The notes beneath the pieces were generated by a model, which was given only the letters and a program-made list of their open reading frames with translations, was not told where the DNA came from and ran no database searches. From the NCBI RefSeq assembly GCF_014646335.1, contig NZ_BMNG01000004.1:607493-671492 (forward strand): DNA of 64,000 bases. Reading direction: 5' to 3'. Numbering within the stretch: position 1 is the first letter of the stretch; each line of letters starts with the position of its first letter. The DNA comes from Streptomyces lasiicapitis. Lineage in GTDB: Bacteria; Actinomycetota; Actinomycetes; Streptomycetales; Streptomycetaceae. Positions 28,430 to 38,049 of this stretch are shown here, in pieces. The position numbers were made by a program, and so were the translations under genes.

Positions 28430-30559
28430 TCATCCCCGATACACCACCCGCCCGGGCAACTCCCTCCCCTCAATACGTGCCCACAGCCGCAGCCCGGCCA
28501 GCACCTGGCCCTTGCGGCCGCCCGCGTCCAGGGGGATGTCGTTGCCCCCGGTGCGGCGGCGGGCCTCGCGGTAGGACGGGGCGAGTACCTCCACGGCGAC
28601 GTCGGCACCGTTGTCGCGCACCCTGCGGCGCAGTTCGAGCACGGCTCGCTGCGAGGTCTCGGCCAGCTGTGCCCACCAGCTTCCCGGTGCGGCGGGGGGC
28701 AGGTGCAGCACGGAACACAGAGCCTCGTCGACGGCCAGGGCCGCTCGCAGCTCCGCCGCCGAGTCCGGTGTCTGGCGGGCCAGGCGCCCGATCCGCTGGG
28801 CGAGTTCGTGTCGGTAGGCCTCCCGGTGTTCCGTCTCGCGCAACGGCACCACGCCTCGGTGAGCGACGTTCTCCAGGCAGTGGTGCAACTGGCCGTCCAG
28901 GGCGGCGAGTTCGGCTACCCAGCCGGCCAGGACGACGCAGACGCTCAGCGGCGAGCGTGGGTCGCCCAGCGCGGGCGTCGTTCGCGGGTCCCTGTGTCTG
29001 CCCGAACCTTCTCCGGACGGCTGCTCCCCGGCTTCCGCGGCCGCCATCGCCCACGGCGCCACCGAGCCCGCCCGGCTGAGGCGCACCCCGGAAACCCCCA
29101 AGCGGGGCAGCGGGGGCAACAGCACCTGCCCGCCGTCGAGTGCCCGCCACTCGTCCCAGAGTTCGCCGCCCGGATCGCCCGCCATCATCGGCAACTGCCG
29201 CGCGCGGGCGCGCCATTGGGCAGCGTGCGGAGAGGGCAGGCGCAGCAGGGTCAGATGGAACCAGTGCCACAGCACGGCCGTGTCCGACACGTCCGGCGCG
29301 GGGAGCGGCCCCAGATGGGCGACGCTGTCCGGGTTGCGGCCCAACTCGGCGGCGAGGGCGGCCAGATGGGGGTCGGCGGCAGGGGGTGGGGGCGGGGGGA
29401 CTGCGGCCGCGCCGGGCATCGGTGTGCCCATGGGGGGAGTGTCGGTGGCGGTATTGAGGGGCGTGGGCGCGGTCGCAGGTTGTGGGCCGGGGGCGGGCGC
29501 GGCGGTTGGGGGTGAGGGGGCGGCCGTACCGGCAGTGTCTGTGCCGGGGATGGCCGCACCAGTCGTCGCACCGGGAGCACCTCTGCCGGGAGCAGCCGTG
29601 CCGGGCGCCGCCGCACCAGTAGTGGGCGTTCTGGGGGTAGCCGTCTCAGCAGCGTCTGCGCCGGGGGCGGTTGCACCAGAGGCGGCCGTGCCGGGGGCCG
29701 CCGCACCCGTAGCCGCACATGCAGTGGCACCCGTAGCGGCCGTACCGGGGGCGGCTGTCGCTGGGGTGTCTCCAGGAGCCGGAGCCGCACCGGGAGCAAC
29801 TGCACCGGCGGCAGCGCCAGTAGTGGTCGTGCCAGGACGGGGCGTGGCGGAAGTGTCCCTACGGGGCATGGCCGCATCGGGAACGTGTGTGGCGGGGGTG
29901 GCGTCCGCAGCGCCCATGCCCGTGTGGGCAGCAGCCGTGCCGGGGGCGGCGGCACCAGCCTGGTCCGCACCACCAGTGCCCGTACCTGCATCGGCCTCTC
30001 CGTGAGTTGCAGCATCGGAGCCAGCCGCACTCACACCGCCCGCACCAGCAGTGCCCGTACCAGCGGCCGTAGCCGCATCGGCCTCTCCGTGAGTTGCCGC
30101 ATCGGAGCCAGCCGCACCAGTACTGCCCGCACCAAGTCCGCCCGCACCAGCACCGCCTGCACCGCCCCCACCCGCGAAAGCCCCCGCCCCCGCCCCCGCC
30201 CCCGCCCCCAAAGCCGACACCCCCGCACCGGCAGCCGGCCGTTCCGCAGTCGACGCAGCCGCGTCGAGGCCACCCGCCCGGGCCGCCCCCGTCTGTGCCG
30301 GGGGACCTGCCGGCATCGGCGCTCCCGCCTGCGTCAAAGCCCCCGCCTCCATCAAAGGCCCCGCCCGCGTCAAGGCCACCGCCTCCGCCAACACCACCCC
30401 CACCTCCTCCAACGCCCCCCGACACTCCCGAGCCCCCGCATCATCCGGAAAAGCATCCAACGCCGCCCCCAACGCGGCCTGCATCCCAGCGAGTTGGGCC
30501 CGCGCCACGAGGGCGAGCCGAGAGTCCGGTACCCGGGTGAGTCTGCGCATCGCGTCCAT
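28430..30559 (-). CDS. Low-complexity scaffold protein of the Hsp70 module
   Basis: A 709-aa protein, not a named family. The first 60 residues are helical (RLALVARAQLAGMQAALGAA). Residues about 65-390 are almost only Ala, Gly, Thr, Pro and Asp, in imperfect short repeats such as GTAAPGAT and DAATHGEAD; they include a Gly-Ala run encoded by a GCCCCC hexanucleotide. The last 320 residues are folded and helical (LWHWFHLTLLRLPSPHAAQW, QLAETSQRAVLELRRRVRDN) and end in a short conserved-looking tail (RELPGRVVYRG). It starts 5 nt after the Hsp70 stop, so the two are tightly coupled. A flexible linker protein or co-chaperone for the Hsp70-like ATPase is inferred. The repeat tract is likely to vary in length between strains. 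Confidence 0.6.
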   Translation of the reverse strand: MDAMRRLTRVPDSRLALVARAQLAGMQAALGAALDAFPDDAGARECRGALEEVGVVLAEAVALTRAGPLMEAGALTQAGAPMPAGPPAQTGAARAGGLDAAASTAERPAAGAGVSALGAGAGAGAGAFAGGGGAGGAGAGGLGAGSTGAAGSDAATHGEADAATAAGTGTAGAGGVSAAGSDAATHGEADAGTGTGGADQAGAAAPGTAAAHTGMGAADATPATHVPDAAMPRRDTSATPRPGTTTTGAAAGAVAPGAAPAPGDTPATAAPGTAATGATACAATGAAAPGTAASGATAPGADAAETATPRTPTTGAAAPGTAAPGRGAPGATTGAAIPGTDTAGTAAPSPPTAAPAPGPQPATAPTPLNTATDTPPMGTPMPGAAAVPPPPPPAADPHLAALAAELGRNPDSVAHLGPLPAPDVSDTAVLWHWFHLTLLRLPSPHAAQWRARARQLPMMAGDPGGELWDEWRALDGGQVLLPPLPRLGVSGVRLSRAGSVAPWAMAAAEAGEQPSGEGSGRHRDPRTTPALGDPRSPLSVCVVLAGWVAELAALDGQLHHCLENVAHRGVVPLRETEHREAYRHELAQRIGRLARQTPDSAAELRAALAVDEALCSVLHLPPAAPGSWWAQLAETSQRAVLELRRRVRDNGADVAVEVLAPSYREARRRTGGNDIPLDAGGRKGQVLAGLRLWARIEGRELPGRVVYRG

Positions 30560-30564
30560 GGCGG

Positions 30565-33500
30565 TCAGTGCTCGCCGTTGAACGGGTCGCGCTCGGCAAC
30601 GTACGACGCCTTCGTGTCGCTCATGTCGACGCGGAACACCGAGCCCGGCCGGTGCCACATCTCGGCGATGGAGTCGGCCGTCCAGTAGGGGACGGGGTCG
30701 CGGTGCACCCGCAGGTGTCCGTGTTCGTCGAGCGTGGCCACGTACCCAGCTCCCTCCTCGGCCTCACCCGGCTCCGGCGCGTAGGCCGTCCCGGGCGCTG
30801 TCGCCACAGACGTTCCGTTCGCGTCCGGCACCGGCACGACCCCCAGGAGGTCCCACTTCCGGTCCGGCTCGGCCGGATAGCGCAGATAGAACGACCAGCC
30901 GTCGGGCGGCGGCGCGCCGAGCGGCTCGCTCGTCATGCCCCGCACGGCCCGCGCCGCGCCCGCCGAGCCCACCCGGAAGACCTTGTCGAACCTGCGGGCC
31001 TCGACGGCGGGAGGCACGGCCTCGACCCCCACGGACTGCCCGGCCGCGGGTTCCCCGGGACGCGGCGCCACCCCGGACTCCGGCGGCTCCGCGGATTCCG
31101 GCCCTCCGGACAGCGGCCCTCCGGACAGCGGCACTCCGGACTCCGGCCACGCCGAGCCCCCTTCGCGCGGCCCCCCGACCGGCCGCCGAGGATCCTCCGG
31201 CAGGCTGAACACGACCACACCCACATCCGGCCGGTCCCCGGCCACCCGGGTGTCGGCGACGATCTCGATCGGCGCCCAGCCACCGCCGCCACCACCGTTG
31301 CCACCCCCCTGACCCCCGTCACCGCCGTCAAAGGCAACCCGCACCGGAGCCACCCCGCCCACCTCGTAATGCGGAGCCCCCCGCGCCAGATGCACCGACA
31401 GATCGAGATCCGCGTTCACCTCCAGCTCGAACGTCGCCTCCCGCGTCCACTCCGTCATGTTGAGGTGGAAGCCGGGCTCCTCGAGGCGGACGTAGGCGTC
31501 GGGGTCGAAGGCGCCCCACTCCTTCCAGCCCGTGCCGACGTTGCGGTGGATGCGCAGGCTCGCGGGCAGGCTCTGCCATTTGCTGCGTACCGCCCAGGTG
31601 CCGCCGGGGCCGATCGGGCTGAGCCGGGCGCCGACGCGCAGCAGGGCGTGGGTGGGGTCGTTGGTCGCGAGCTGGTAGGTGGGGCCGAAGTCGCAGGGCA
31701 GGTAGTAGCTGAGGTTGTCCACCTCGATGCGCAGCACGTAGCGGCCGCGGCCGAGCACGCCACGGGCGTTGCGCACGGTGTGCGCGAAGCGGCGGATGTG
31801 ATGGCCCCAGCAGGCGCCGATGGACGTCGCGAGTTTGCCGTACTCCTTCTCCACGGCGACGCCCGCGGGGTTCCACGGCACGTCGCCGTCCTGCCGCAGC
31901 CGCCGTTCCAGGCTGTGCCGAAGGAGCGGCATGCGGCTGCTCTTGCCGGTGAGGAAGATCCGGTCGAGCTCGCTGCCCGGCACGATGTTCTTCGTGAGGG
32001 CGAGCACGAGATCCATGATCTCCTTCATGTCGGGGGCGAGCAGCGCCGCGAAGGTGTCGGCGTCGAGGAGCGGCGCCCACTCGGGTTCGGAACCCTGCGG
32101 CGCCCCCATGCGGTCCAGGAGCGCGTGCAGCGTCTCGGGCAGCGGCTGGTACACCGCGTCACCCGCGCCGAGCCGTTTCTTGGCGTCCTCGGCGAGCTCC
32201 CACAGCAGCCAGAACGTCTGCTCCGCGTCCTCGCGCGCCGCCGAGACCACCGTCTCGGCACTCCACCGCGTGGGCACCACCCGGTCGACGAGGTCGGCTG
32301 GATAGCGCTTGGTGTGGTGGCCGCGGTCGAGCAGCGTGCGCGGTACGTAGCGGCCGTCGACGGCGTACGGATCATCGAGTGAGCCCACGACGTGCTCGTA
32401 CCGGTCCGGGTGGCTGGTCAGCAGGTGGTCGGCGAACGCGGCCTTGTACCAGCGGAACAGCCGGAGCGTCATCAGGTCGCCGCCGAGCTGGAGATGCCCG
32501 GTGGAACCGAGGAGTGTGGGAGTCAGGACGTACAGACGTCCGCCGAAGCGGGGGTCCTGGCCCGCCATCGGATCGGGCGTGGCGTCCTTGAGGTGGAGGT
32601 TGATCAGTGCGAGGTCCGAGGTGCCGCCGCCGACGTCGACGACGAGTACGTTCTGCTGCCAGGCCCGGTCGGTGCCGGGCAGCGGACGGCAGCGGGCCCG
32701 GAACGCCTCGACGCCCGCGACGAAGTCGCCCGCGAAGTCCCGCATGATGAAGAACAGGGCCGCCGCGACCGCCTCGTCGAACTGGGTGTCCACCAGCGTG
32801 ACGCCGAGCCCGTCGCCCGCGCCCTCGGCGCCCGCCCCGACCAGCTCCCGCAGCCTGCGGCGCACGACGGGCGGCGCCACCGTCGGGTACGTCATGACGA
32901 CGTGGTCGATCTTCCCCTGGTGGAACTCCTTGGGGTTCGCGGCGATGTACTCGTCGGTCTGGTCCAGGAGATAGCGCAGCCCCTCGCGGATCAGGTCGTC
33001 CGCGGTGGCGGGCTCCAGGCCCTCCATCCGGTGGTCGCGGCCCAGGTACTGCTTCAGGCCGCGGTACGAGCGGGCTCCGGGCCCGCCGCCGACCGCGACG
33101 CGCTCCTCGCCCATCCGCACCCGCAGCTCCGGGTGGGTCTGGACCACCTCGATGCGGCTGGGCAGTTCGCTGCCGCCGGAGTGGTCGAGGTCGGCGGTGA
33201 ACAGGCGCAGGACGTCCAGCGGCAGTTCGTCGAACGCCCGGTGGTAGCACTGGTGCAGCAATGGGGCGGCGGCCTTGCGCAGCCGCTCGTCGCGGGACGC
33301 GACCCGCAGTTCGAGCGCCGTGTACAGGGCGTGCACCCACCCCTCGTCGCCGTACCCGCCGTCCAGGGAGTCCGCCAACGCCCGCCCCGCGCCGCCGTTC
33401 TGGAAGCCGTCGGGACCGGCGGACCCCGCCGCGCCGTCGGTGAGGTACTGGCGCGCCACGTCGGCGAGCAGCTCCTGCCACTGCGCCCGCTCGGCGCCGG

Positions 33501-34296
33501 GCGCGTCGGCGTCGGTCAGCAGCGCGACGAGCTCCTGGCGCAGGCGCGTCTCCTGATGCCGGGACATGGCGCGCACGTCGAGCTGGCGCATGTCGTGGAT
33601 GGTCACCGTGGAGTTCGTGGTGCCGAAGTCCACGGCCGCGAAGCCGAAGTGGCGTACGGCGTCGCCGGGCACCCGGCGCGGTCCGTGACCGCCGGTCGCG
33701 GCACCGGTGGGCGCGGCGGCGGCCGGTGCGGCGGCGGCCCTGGCCGAGGGTTCGGGCAGCGGCTCGGTCCACTGGGCGGGGTCGTACCAGGCGCCGGATC
33801 CCGCGTCCGCCGAAGGACGGTGCGCCTCGGCACGCGCCGTCTGGGGCGCTGCGGTAGAAGGCGGGGAGGGCTGCTGCCGGGCCATGTCCAGATGGAGCGT
33901 GGCGGCGACGTCCGTGACGGCGTGGATGGTGCTCACGGGACGTCCGGTGACCGGGTTCATGTCGTGGTGCGTGAGGCGTACGACGACGGGGATGTCGGCG
34001 TGGCCCGCGGCCGCGGACAAAGCTACGGACGCACCGGAGACGTTCACCGGCGCCGTCACGACGTGCCCCTCGACGGAACTCCACGCACCGTACAGCGCGA
34101 GGCGGTCCTCCTCGGCCAGGCCGGGCGCCGCGAGCACCTCGACCCGGCTCACCAGGGTGCCGCCGCCGGGGGTCGGCCAGAGCTGCAGGTCGGGAGGGCG
34201 CAGTGCGGACAGCGGGCCGAGGAGCGTGAATCCCTCTCCTTGGGCGTCGGCCACACAGGACGGCCCCGAGGACGAGAAGCGGGCGGTCAGTCCCAT
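30565..34296 (-). CDS. Hsp70-like ATPase with extra N- and C-terminal regions
   Basis: A 1,243-aa protein. An N-terminal beta-rich region of about 155 residues and an Ala/Pro linker precede an actin/Hsp70 ATPase fold: phosphate-1 loop AAVDFGTTNSTVTI near 220, phosphate-2 loop VLVVDVGGGTSDLAL near 550, and adenosine loop DRIFLTGKSSRMPLLR near 778. A beta-rich region (ADLDLSVHLARGAP) and a Gly/Pro-rich linker follow, then a distinct 100-residue end. It is twice the length of DnaK and lacks the usual substrate-binding lid, so it is probably a specialised switch rather than a housekeeping chaperone. ATG 34296 is preceded by three GGAGA-type repeats. It lies between the dynamin and scaffold genes. 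Confidence 0.85.
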   Translation of the reverse strand: MGLTARFSSSGPSCVADAQGEGFTLLGPLSALRPPDLQLWPTPGGGTLVSRVEVLAAPGLAEEDRLALYGAWSSVEGHVVTAPVNVSGASVALSAAAGHADIPVVVRLTHHDMNPVTGRPVSTIHAVTDVAATLHLDMARQQPSPPSTAAPQTARAEAHRPSADAGSGAWYDPAQWTEPLPEPSARAAAAPAAAAPTGAATGGHGPRRVPGDAVRHFGFAAVDFGTTNSTVTIHDMRQLDVRAMSRHQETRLRQELVALLTDADAPGAERAQWQELLADVARQYLTDGAAGSAGPDGFQNGGAGRALADSLDGGYGDEGWVHALYTALELRVASRDERLRKAAAPLLHQCYHRAFDELPLDVLRLFTADLDHSGGSELPSRIEVVQTHPELRVRMGEERVAVGGGPGARSYRGLKQYLGRDHRMEGLEPATADDLIREGLRYLLDQTDEYIAANPKEFHQGKIDHVVMTYPTVAPPVVRRRLRELVGAGAEGAGDGLGVTLVDTQFDEAVAAALFFIMRDFAGDFVAGVEAFRARCRPLPGTDRAWQQNVLVVDVGGGTSDLALINLHLKDATPDPMAGQDPRFGGRLYVLTPTLLGSTGHLQLGGDLMTLRLFRWYKAAFADHLLTSHPDRYEHVVGSLDDPYAVDGRYVPRTLLDRGHHTKRYPADLVDRVVPTRWSAETVVSAAREDAEQTFWLLWELAEDAKKRLGAGDAVYQPLPETLHALLDRMGAPQGSEPEWAPLLDADTFAALLAPDMKEIMDLVLALTKNIVPGSELDRIFLTGKSSRMPLLRHSLERRLRQDGDVPWNPAGVAVEKEYGKLATSIGACWGHHIRRFAHTVRNARGVLGRGRYVLRIEVDNLSYYLPCDFGPTYQLATNDPTHALLRVGARLSPIGPGGTWAVRSKWQSLPASLRIHRNVGTGWKEWGAFDPDAYVRLEEPGFHLNMTEWTREATFELEVNADLDLSVHLARGAPHYEVGGVAPVRVAFDGGDGGQGGGNGGGGGGWAPIEIVADTRVAGDRPDVGVVVFSLPEDPRRPVGGPREGGSAWPESGVPLSGGPLSGGPESAEPPESGVAPRPGEPAAGQSVGVEAVPPAVEARRFDKVFRVGSAGAARAVRGMTSEPLGAPPPDGWSFYLRYPAEPDRKWDLLGVVPVPDANGTSVATAPGTAYAPEPGEAEEGAGYVATLDEHGHLRVHRDPVPYWTADSIAEMWHRPGSVFRVDMSDTKASYVAERDPFNGEH

Positions 34297-34323
34297 GGTG
34301 TCTCCGGTATCTCCGGTGTCTCC
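34297..34323 (-). repeat. Triplicated ribosome-binding-site-like 9-mer
   Basis: Directly before the Hsp70-like ATG the minus strand has three tandem copies of GGAGAYACC (34315-34323, 34306-34314 and 34297-34305). Each contains a GGAG core, but only the nearest copy, with GGAG about 5 nt before the ATG, is well spaced. Confidence 0.6.
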
Positions 34324-34387
34324 GTCGGTGAGTCCGGGCGTCGATGCCAGGTGCAGGGTGCCGTGTGCGACGGGGCGGCAGCGGTGT

Positions 34388-36994
34388 TCACGGCGCGCCA
34401 GGTCGCGTCGGCGCGTGCGCGGCGCGGTGTGTGGACGGCGGTTTGGGCGCGGGTGTCGCTTCGAGCCGGGCGGCCAGGTCGAGCGGCGCGGCGCCCGGGG
34501 CCGCCCCCTCGCCCCGTATGCCGGAAAGCAGCAGCTCGGGTGTGTCGGTCGCGTTCGCATAGCGTTCGCCCACCGCCAGGGCCCTGCCCGCCTGCTGGGC
34601 GAACTGCGTCTGGTGCGCGGCGAGCCGGCCGTGCACGAGGTCGACGAGCGCGGCGACCAACTCCCGCCGCATCCGCACGACATGGGCGACGTGCCGTTCG
34701 AGGGGGTCGCGGTCCTCGGGCTGCTCGGGATGCCAGGGGAAGAGCCGGTCCGGCCGCAGCGGGAACCCGGACTCCACGGCGCCGGAGTCCTGCTCGGGGA
34801 CGGCCGTCTCCCGCAGCCTGGTGCGGAACTCCTCCACGTTGATGGTCATGATGAGGGCGCCGAGCCGGCCCCGGCGGGCTCCGGACAGCGTGCCCCTGCG
34901 CTGCTCCTCCGCGGCGATGGCGATCCAACGCTCGCGCAGGTCGTCGAGCACGCCCGCGTACTGGTCGAGACGCTCTTCGTACGCGGCGCGTATCCGGTCG
35001 TGGACGAGGTCGAGCAGCACCTCGTGCGAGGCGCGGAACGACGCGAGCAGTTCCCCGGGCCCGCCCGGAATCGTCTGCCGCGGTTCGCCTTCCGACGCGG
35101 TCGGCTCCTCCGCGAAGAGCCCGAGGAGCGCCAGCTCCTCCTGCACCCGCATGTCGAAGTCCGCGTCGTCCTCGGTGGCCGAGGGTGCCACGACCAGATG
35201 CCGGTCCCGGTCGACCGCGGCGAACAACTCCTTCCACTGCGGCCACGCGGCGACCGCCGCGGCGGCCTCGTCGACGAGGTACTGGCGCAACTCGTCGCCC
35301 TGCGTGCCGTTCGCGCCCCGCCCGAGCACCAGCGTCTCCCTGAGCCCGGCGAACAGCAGCCGGGTCTCGTGGAGCGTGCGCTGGATCTCCTGGTACGCGG
35401 GCGGGTACTCGATCTCCGGATGCGCCGAGCGCTCCGCCGCGATCAGCGCGAGCCGCATCCGCTCCACGGCCCCGGCCCGGCGGCGCACCGAGCCGCTCTT
35501 GAGCCTGCCGCCGTGCGCCCGCGCGTGCCCGGTGAGTTCGCGGCGCAGCAGCCCGAGACCGCCGTCGCGCGCGAACTCCCGCAGCGCGACGATCAGGGGG
35601 CTGCCCGGCGCGTCCGCCGCGAGCCGGTCGGCCACCTGGGCCCACATGCCGGGCGGCACCGACTGGCCCGCGGCCTGCGGCCGGGCCCGCGACGACACGT
35701 CGGGCACGGCGCCGAGCGCCCCCGAGGCGCGCAGCGCGGCGAGGCCCACCATCGGGGACGCCAGGACGAGTTGCTTGTGCTGCCCAGCGGGCAGCAGCGA
35801 CTGCGCGGCCTCGACGACGCGCTTGAGGACCGCGGTGTCCCGGTGCCCGAGCAGGCGCCGCTCGGTCAGCCGCTCCGGCGTGTTGAGGAGCGCGGCGCGC
35901 AGCGCCGCCGGGTCGTCGACGGGCAGTTGGTCGAAGCGGCCGCCCGCGACCAGGATGCTCTCCCGCAGCTCCTCGTCCGACCTGCGCTCCCGGCCGTCGG
36001 CCGTCGGTTCGCGCAGCATGTCGAAGAAGTCCTGCTCGCCGGCCGTGGGTCCGCGCTGGGCGTTCATCAGGATCAGAACCGTGTGGATGTCGCGCAGTTC
36101 ACGGCGGCTCAGGAACCGGTCGCGCACGCTGGACCCGGAGGCGTTGAGCCCGGGGAAGTCCATCAGGGTGAGCGCGCCGACGTCCGCGAGGTCCCAGATG
36201 CGCCGGGGCACGCGCACCCGCAGTTCGATCTTCCGGATGAGGGGTACGCAGGCGGCGAGCACGTCGTCCGGAATGCTGCCGCCCTCCGGGTCCGGGGTGC
36301 CCTGCCTGTCCCAGCCGCCGCCCTTCTCCTCCGGGGGTACGTCCTTGAGCGACATGGCCAGCTTGGCCTGGGCGTCGGACAGGTCGTAGCGGCGGCCGAG
36401 CAGCGCCGCGCCTTCCTTGTGGGCGTCGGCGACGAGCAGCGCCTCGGTGGCCGCGGCGCTCAGCTTGGAGCCCTGCGCCGAACGCCCGTGGCGGCGGCAC
36501 CAGTCGACCAGGGGCTGCCACCCCTCACGGTCGGGCCGCGCCGTCCGCAGCGCGTCGACGTCCCGCTCCGCCAGGCCTTCCAGAGCGGCCAACTTCCCCA
36601 TCCTGCCGTGCAGATGAGCCATCAGCTCGGCCGTCTCCGCGGGCGTGCAGTAGACGACCCCGCGCTCCCACAGGGACGGCGCGGGCTCGCCGTCGCGGGC
36701 CTGGTCGACGCGGATGGCCGTCACGTTGCCGGTCGTCGGCGCGTGGCTCACCGACAGCAGCCCCGGCATGCCGAGGAGCGACTCGATCAGGAGGGACTTG
36801 CCGGAGCTGAACTCGCCGACCACCCCGATCGTGAGCGGATCCCGCACCTCGCCGAGGAACTGCGCCACCGTCGCCCTGAACTCCTCGCGGCGGGCGGTGA
36901 GTTCGGTGTCCTCCGTGTCGTGCGTCGGCGCGCGTTCCAGCGCCTCCAGCATGCCGAGCGCCCACTGCTCATATCCGTCCGTGCTGGGGTCCAT
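34388..36994 (-). CDS. Dynamin-like GTPase
   Basis: An 868-aa protein with a dynamin-family GTPase domain. The P-loop is GVVGEFSSGKSLLIESLLGM (about 57-76), the switch Thr lies in APTTGNVTAIR, and G3 is LTLMDFPGLNASG. G4 is not a clean NKxD; the closest segment is VAGGRFDQLPVDD. The remaining 500 residues are helical, as in bacterial dynamins that remodel or guard membranes. No transmembrane helix is evident, so it should be cytoplasmic and bind membranes peripherally. ATG 36994 has GGGGAGG 9 nt upstream. It is the first gene of the minus-strand module and lies 91 bp before the Hsp70-like gene; the 192 bp to the divergent septum-formation gene hold the promoter. Confidence 0.82.
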   Translation of the reverse strand: MDPSTDGYEQWALGMLEALERAPTHDTEDTELTARREEFRATVAQFLGEVRDPLTIGVVGEFSSGKSLLIESLLGMPGLLSVSHAPTTGNVTAIRVDQARDGEPAPSLWERGVVYCTPAETAELMAHLHGRMGKLAALEGLAERDVDALRTARPDREGWQPLVDWCRRHGRSAQGSKLSAAATEALLVADAHKEGAALLGRRYDLSDAQAKLAMSLKDVPPEEKGGGWDRQGTPDPEGGSIPDDVLAACVPLIRKIELRVRVPRRIWDLADVGALTLMDFPGLNASGSSVRDRFLSRRELRDIHTVLILMNAQRGPTAGEQDFFDMLREPTADGRERRSDEELRESILVAGGRFDQLPVDDPAALRAALLNTPERLTERRLLGHRDTAVLKRVVEAAQSLLPAGQHKQLVLASPMVGLAALRASGALGAVPDVSSRARPQAAGQSVPPGMWAQVADRLAADAPGSPLIVALREFARDGGLGLLRRELTGHARAHGGRLKSGSVRRRAGAVERMRLALIAAERSAHPEIEYPPAYQEIQRTLHETRLLFAGLRETLVLGRGANGTQGDELRQYLVDEAAAAVAAWPQWKELFAAVDRDRHLVVAPSATEDDADFDMRVQEELALLGLFAEEPTASEGEPRQTIPGGPGELLASFRASHEVLLDLVHDRIRAAYEERLDQYAGVLDDLRERWIAIAAEEQRRGTLSGARRGRLGALIMTINVEEFRTRLRETAVPEQDSGAVESGFPLRPDRLFPWHPEQPEDRDPLERHVAHVVRMRRELVAALVDLVHGRLAAHQTQFAQQAGRALAVGERYANATDTPELLLSGIRGEGAAPGAAPLDLAARLEATPAPKPPSTHRAAHAPTRPGAP

Positions 36995-37186
36995 GACAGC
37001 GGACCTCCCCCCTGCGCCGCCCCCGGCGAGCACCCCAAGTCCCCCCGGAACCGCGACAAAACCCTCGCAGTCGGCGCACCACGCAATGTCCCGCGAAATA
37101 CCCACGGCGGGCAACAGTCCGTGGCAAGTTCGCCGAATTCGCTCGGAGTTGTACTCAACGGGACAGACACCTGGCACCCTCGGCGT

Positions 37187-38017
37187 ATGGCCACGCCGCG
37201 CCAGGGACATCGGGGGGACCCCTATGCGCGGGACCCGGGGGAGTTCCAGATCCCGTACTCCTGGGTCCCCGGCCCTGACGCGTCCGCGCCCCCTTGGGGA
37301 GACGGGGCACCCGCCGACCGTGGAGGCGGCAAGGCGCGCGGCCGCCGCCGGGTACGACGCGGCCTCCTCGCCCTCGTGACCGTCCTCGTCCTGGGCACGG
37401 CGGCCGCCGCCGCGATCAGCGCGGACGTGATCCCCAAGGACTCGCTGCCGCAGTGGGGCATCGGTCCCTTCCCCGACCGTACGCACACGTCGGACGCATC
37501 GGACACGTCGACGCCGACGGACACCGACACAGCCACGGTGACGGAAACCGGAACGCCCACGGACACGGAAACGGACCCGGGCCCCGGCACGGAGACCCCC
37601 ACGGACACCGATTCCCCCACCGGGCCCACCAGGCCCGCGGGCACCCTGACCGAATGGGACGCCCTGGACATCGGCGACTGCGCGTCGGCAGGGTCCTCGG
37701 CGACCTCGGCGCTCGTCGTGGACTGCGCGGACGCCCACCGCTTCGAACTCTTCGCCACCCCCGACCCCTACGAGGCCGTCGACTACCCCGGGGACGCGGT
37801 CATCCAGGCGCACGCCAAGCAACAGTGCCGGCGCAGCTTCGCCGAGTTCTCCGCCGTCTACAGGGGCTTGGACGACCTGACGTGGACCGCGCGCACGGTC
37901 ACCGAGCTGGCCTGGACCCGGGACCAGCCCGTCCACTGCTACCTCATGGACGACGAGGGCGGCTCGTTGTACGGCTCGGCGGTGGACGACGCGCTCGGCT
38001 CCGACGCGATCCAGTGA
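37187..38017 (+). CDS. Septum-formation-domain membrane protein
   Basis: A 276-aa protein with one transmembrane helix (about 53-75, RRGLLALVTVLVLGTAAAAA) after a basic Arg/Gly-rich cytoplasmic part. An external linker of Thr-Asp-Pro repeats (TPTDTDTATVTETG type) follows, then a C-terminal Septum_form-like domain (GTLTEWDALDIGDCA, VVDCADAHRFELFA, four Cys in all). The domain is common in actinobacterial surface proteins; a direct role in septation is not proven. It starts at ATG 37187. It is divergent from the dynamin gene and converges on the response regulator; whether it belongs functionally to the dynamin/Hsp70 set is unknown. Confidence 0.72.
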   Translation: MATPRQGHRGDPYARDPGEFQIPYSWVPGPDASAPPWGDGAPADRGGGKARGRRRVRRGLLALVTVLVLGTAAAAAISADVIPKDSLPQWGIGPFPDRTHTSDASDTSTPTDTDTATVTETGTPTDTETDPGPGTETPTDTDSPTGPTRPAGTLTEWDALDIGDCASAGSSATSALVVDCADAHRFELFATPDPYEAVDYPGDAVIQAHAKQQCRRSFAEFSAVYRGLDDLTWTARTVTELAWTRDQPVHCYLMDDEGGSLYGSAVDDALGSDAIQ

Positions 38018-38049
38018 GGCGCGCCGCGTCCCCCGGCATGCGCGCCGCG

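Noticed and set aside
29400..30430. Possible CRISPR or tandem-repeat array
   Set aside because: The repeats are short, imperfect and in frame within a protein-coding gene; there are no regular spacers.
30568..32382. 604-codon plus-strand open frame opposite the Hsp70-like gene
   Set aside because: His/Arg/Val-rich noise; the Hsp70 ATPase loops are on the other strand.
33707..37186. Long upstream extension of the septum-formation gene
   Set aside because: The frame is open because it is antisense to the dynamin and Hsp70 genes. Family-like sequence begins only at ATG 37187.
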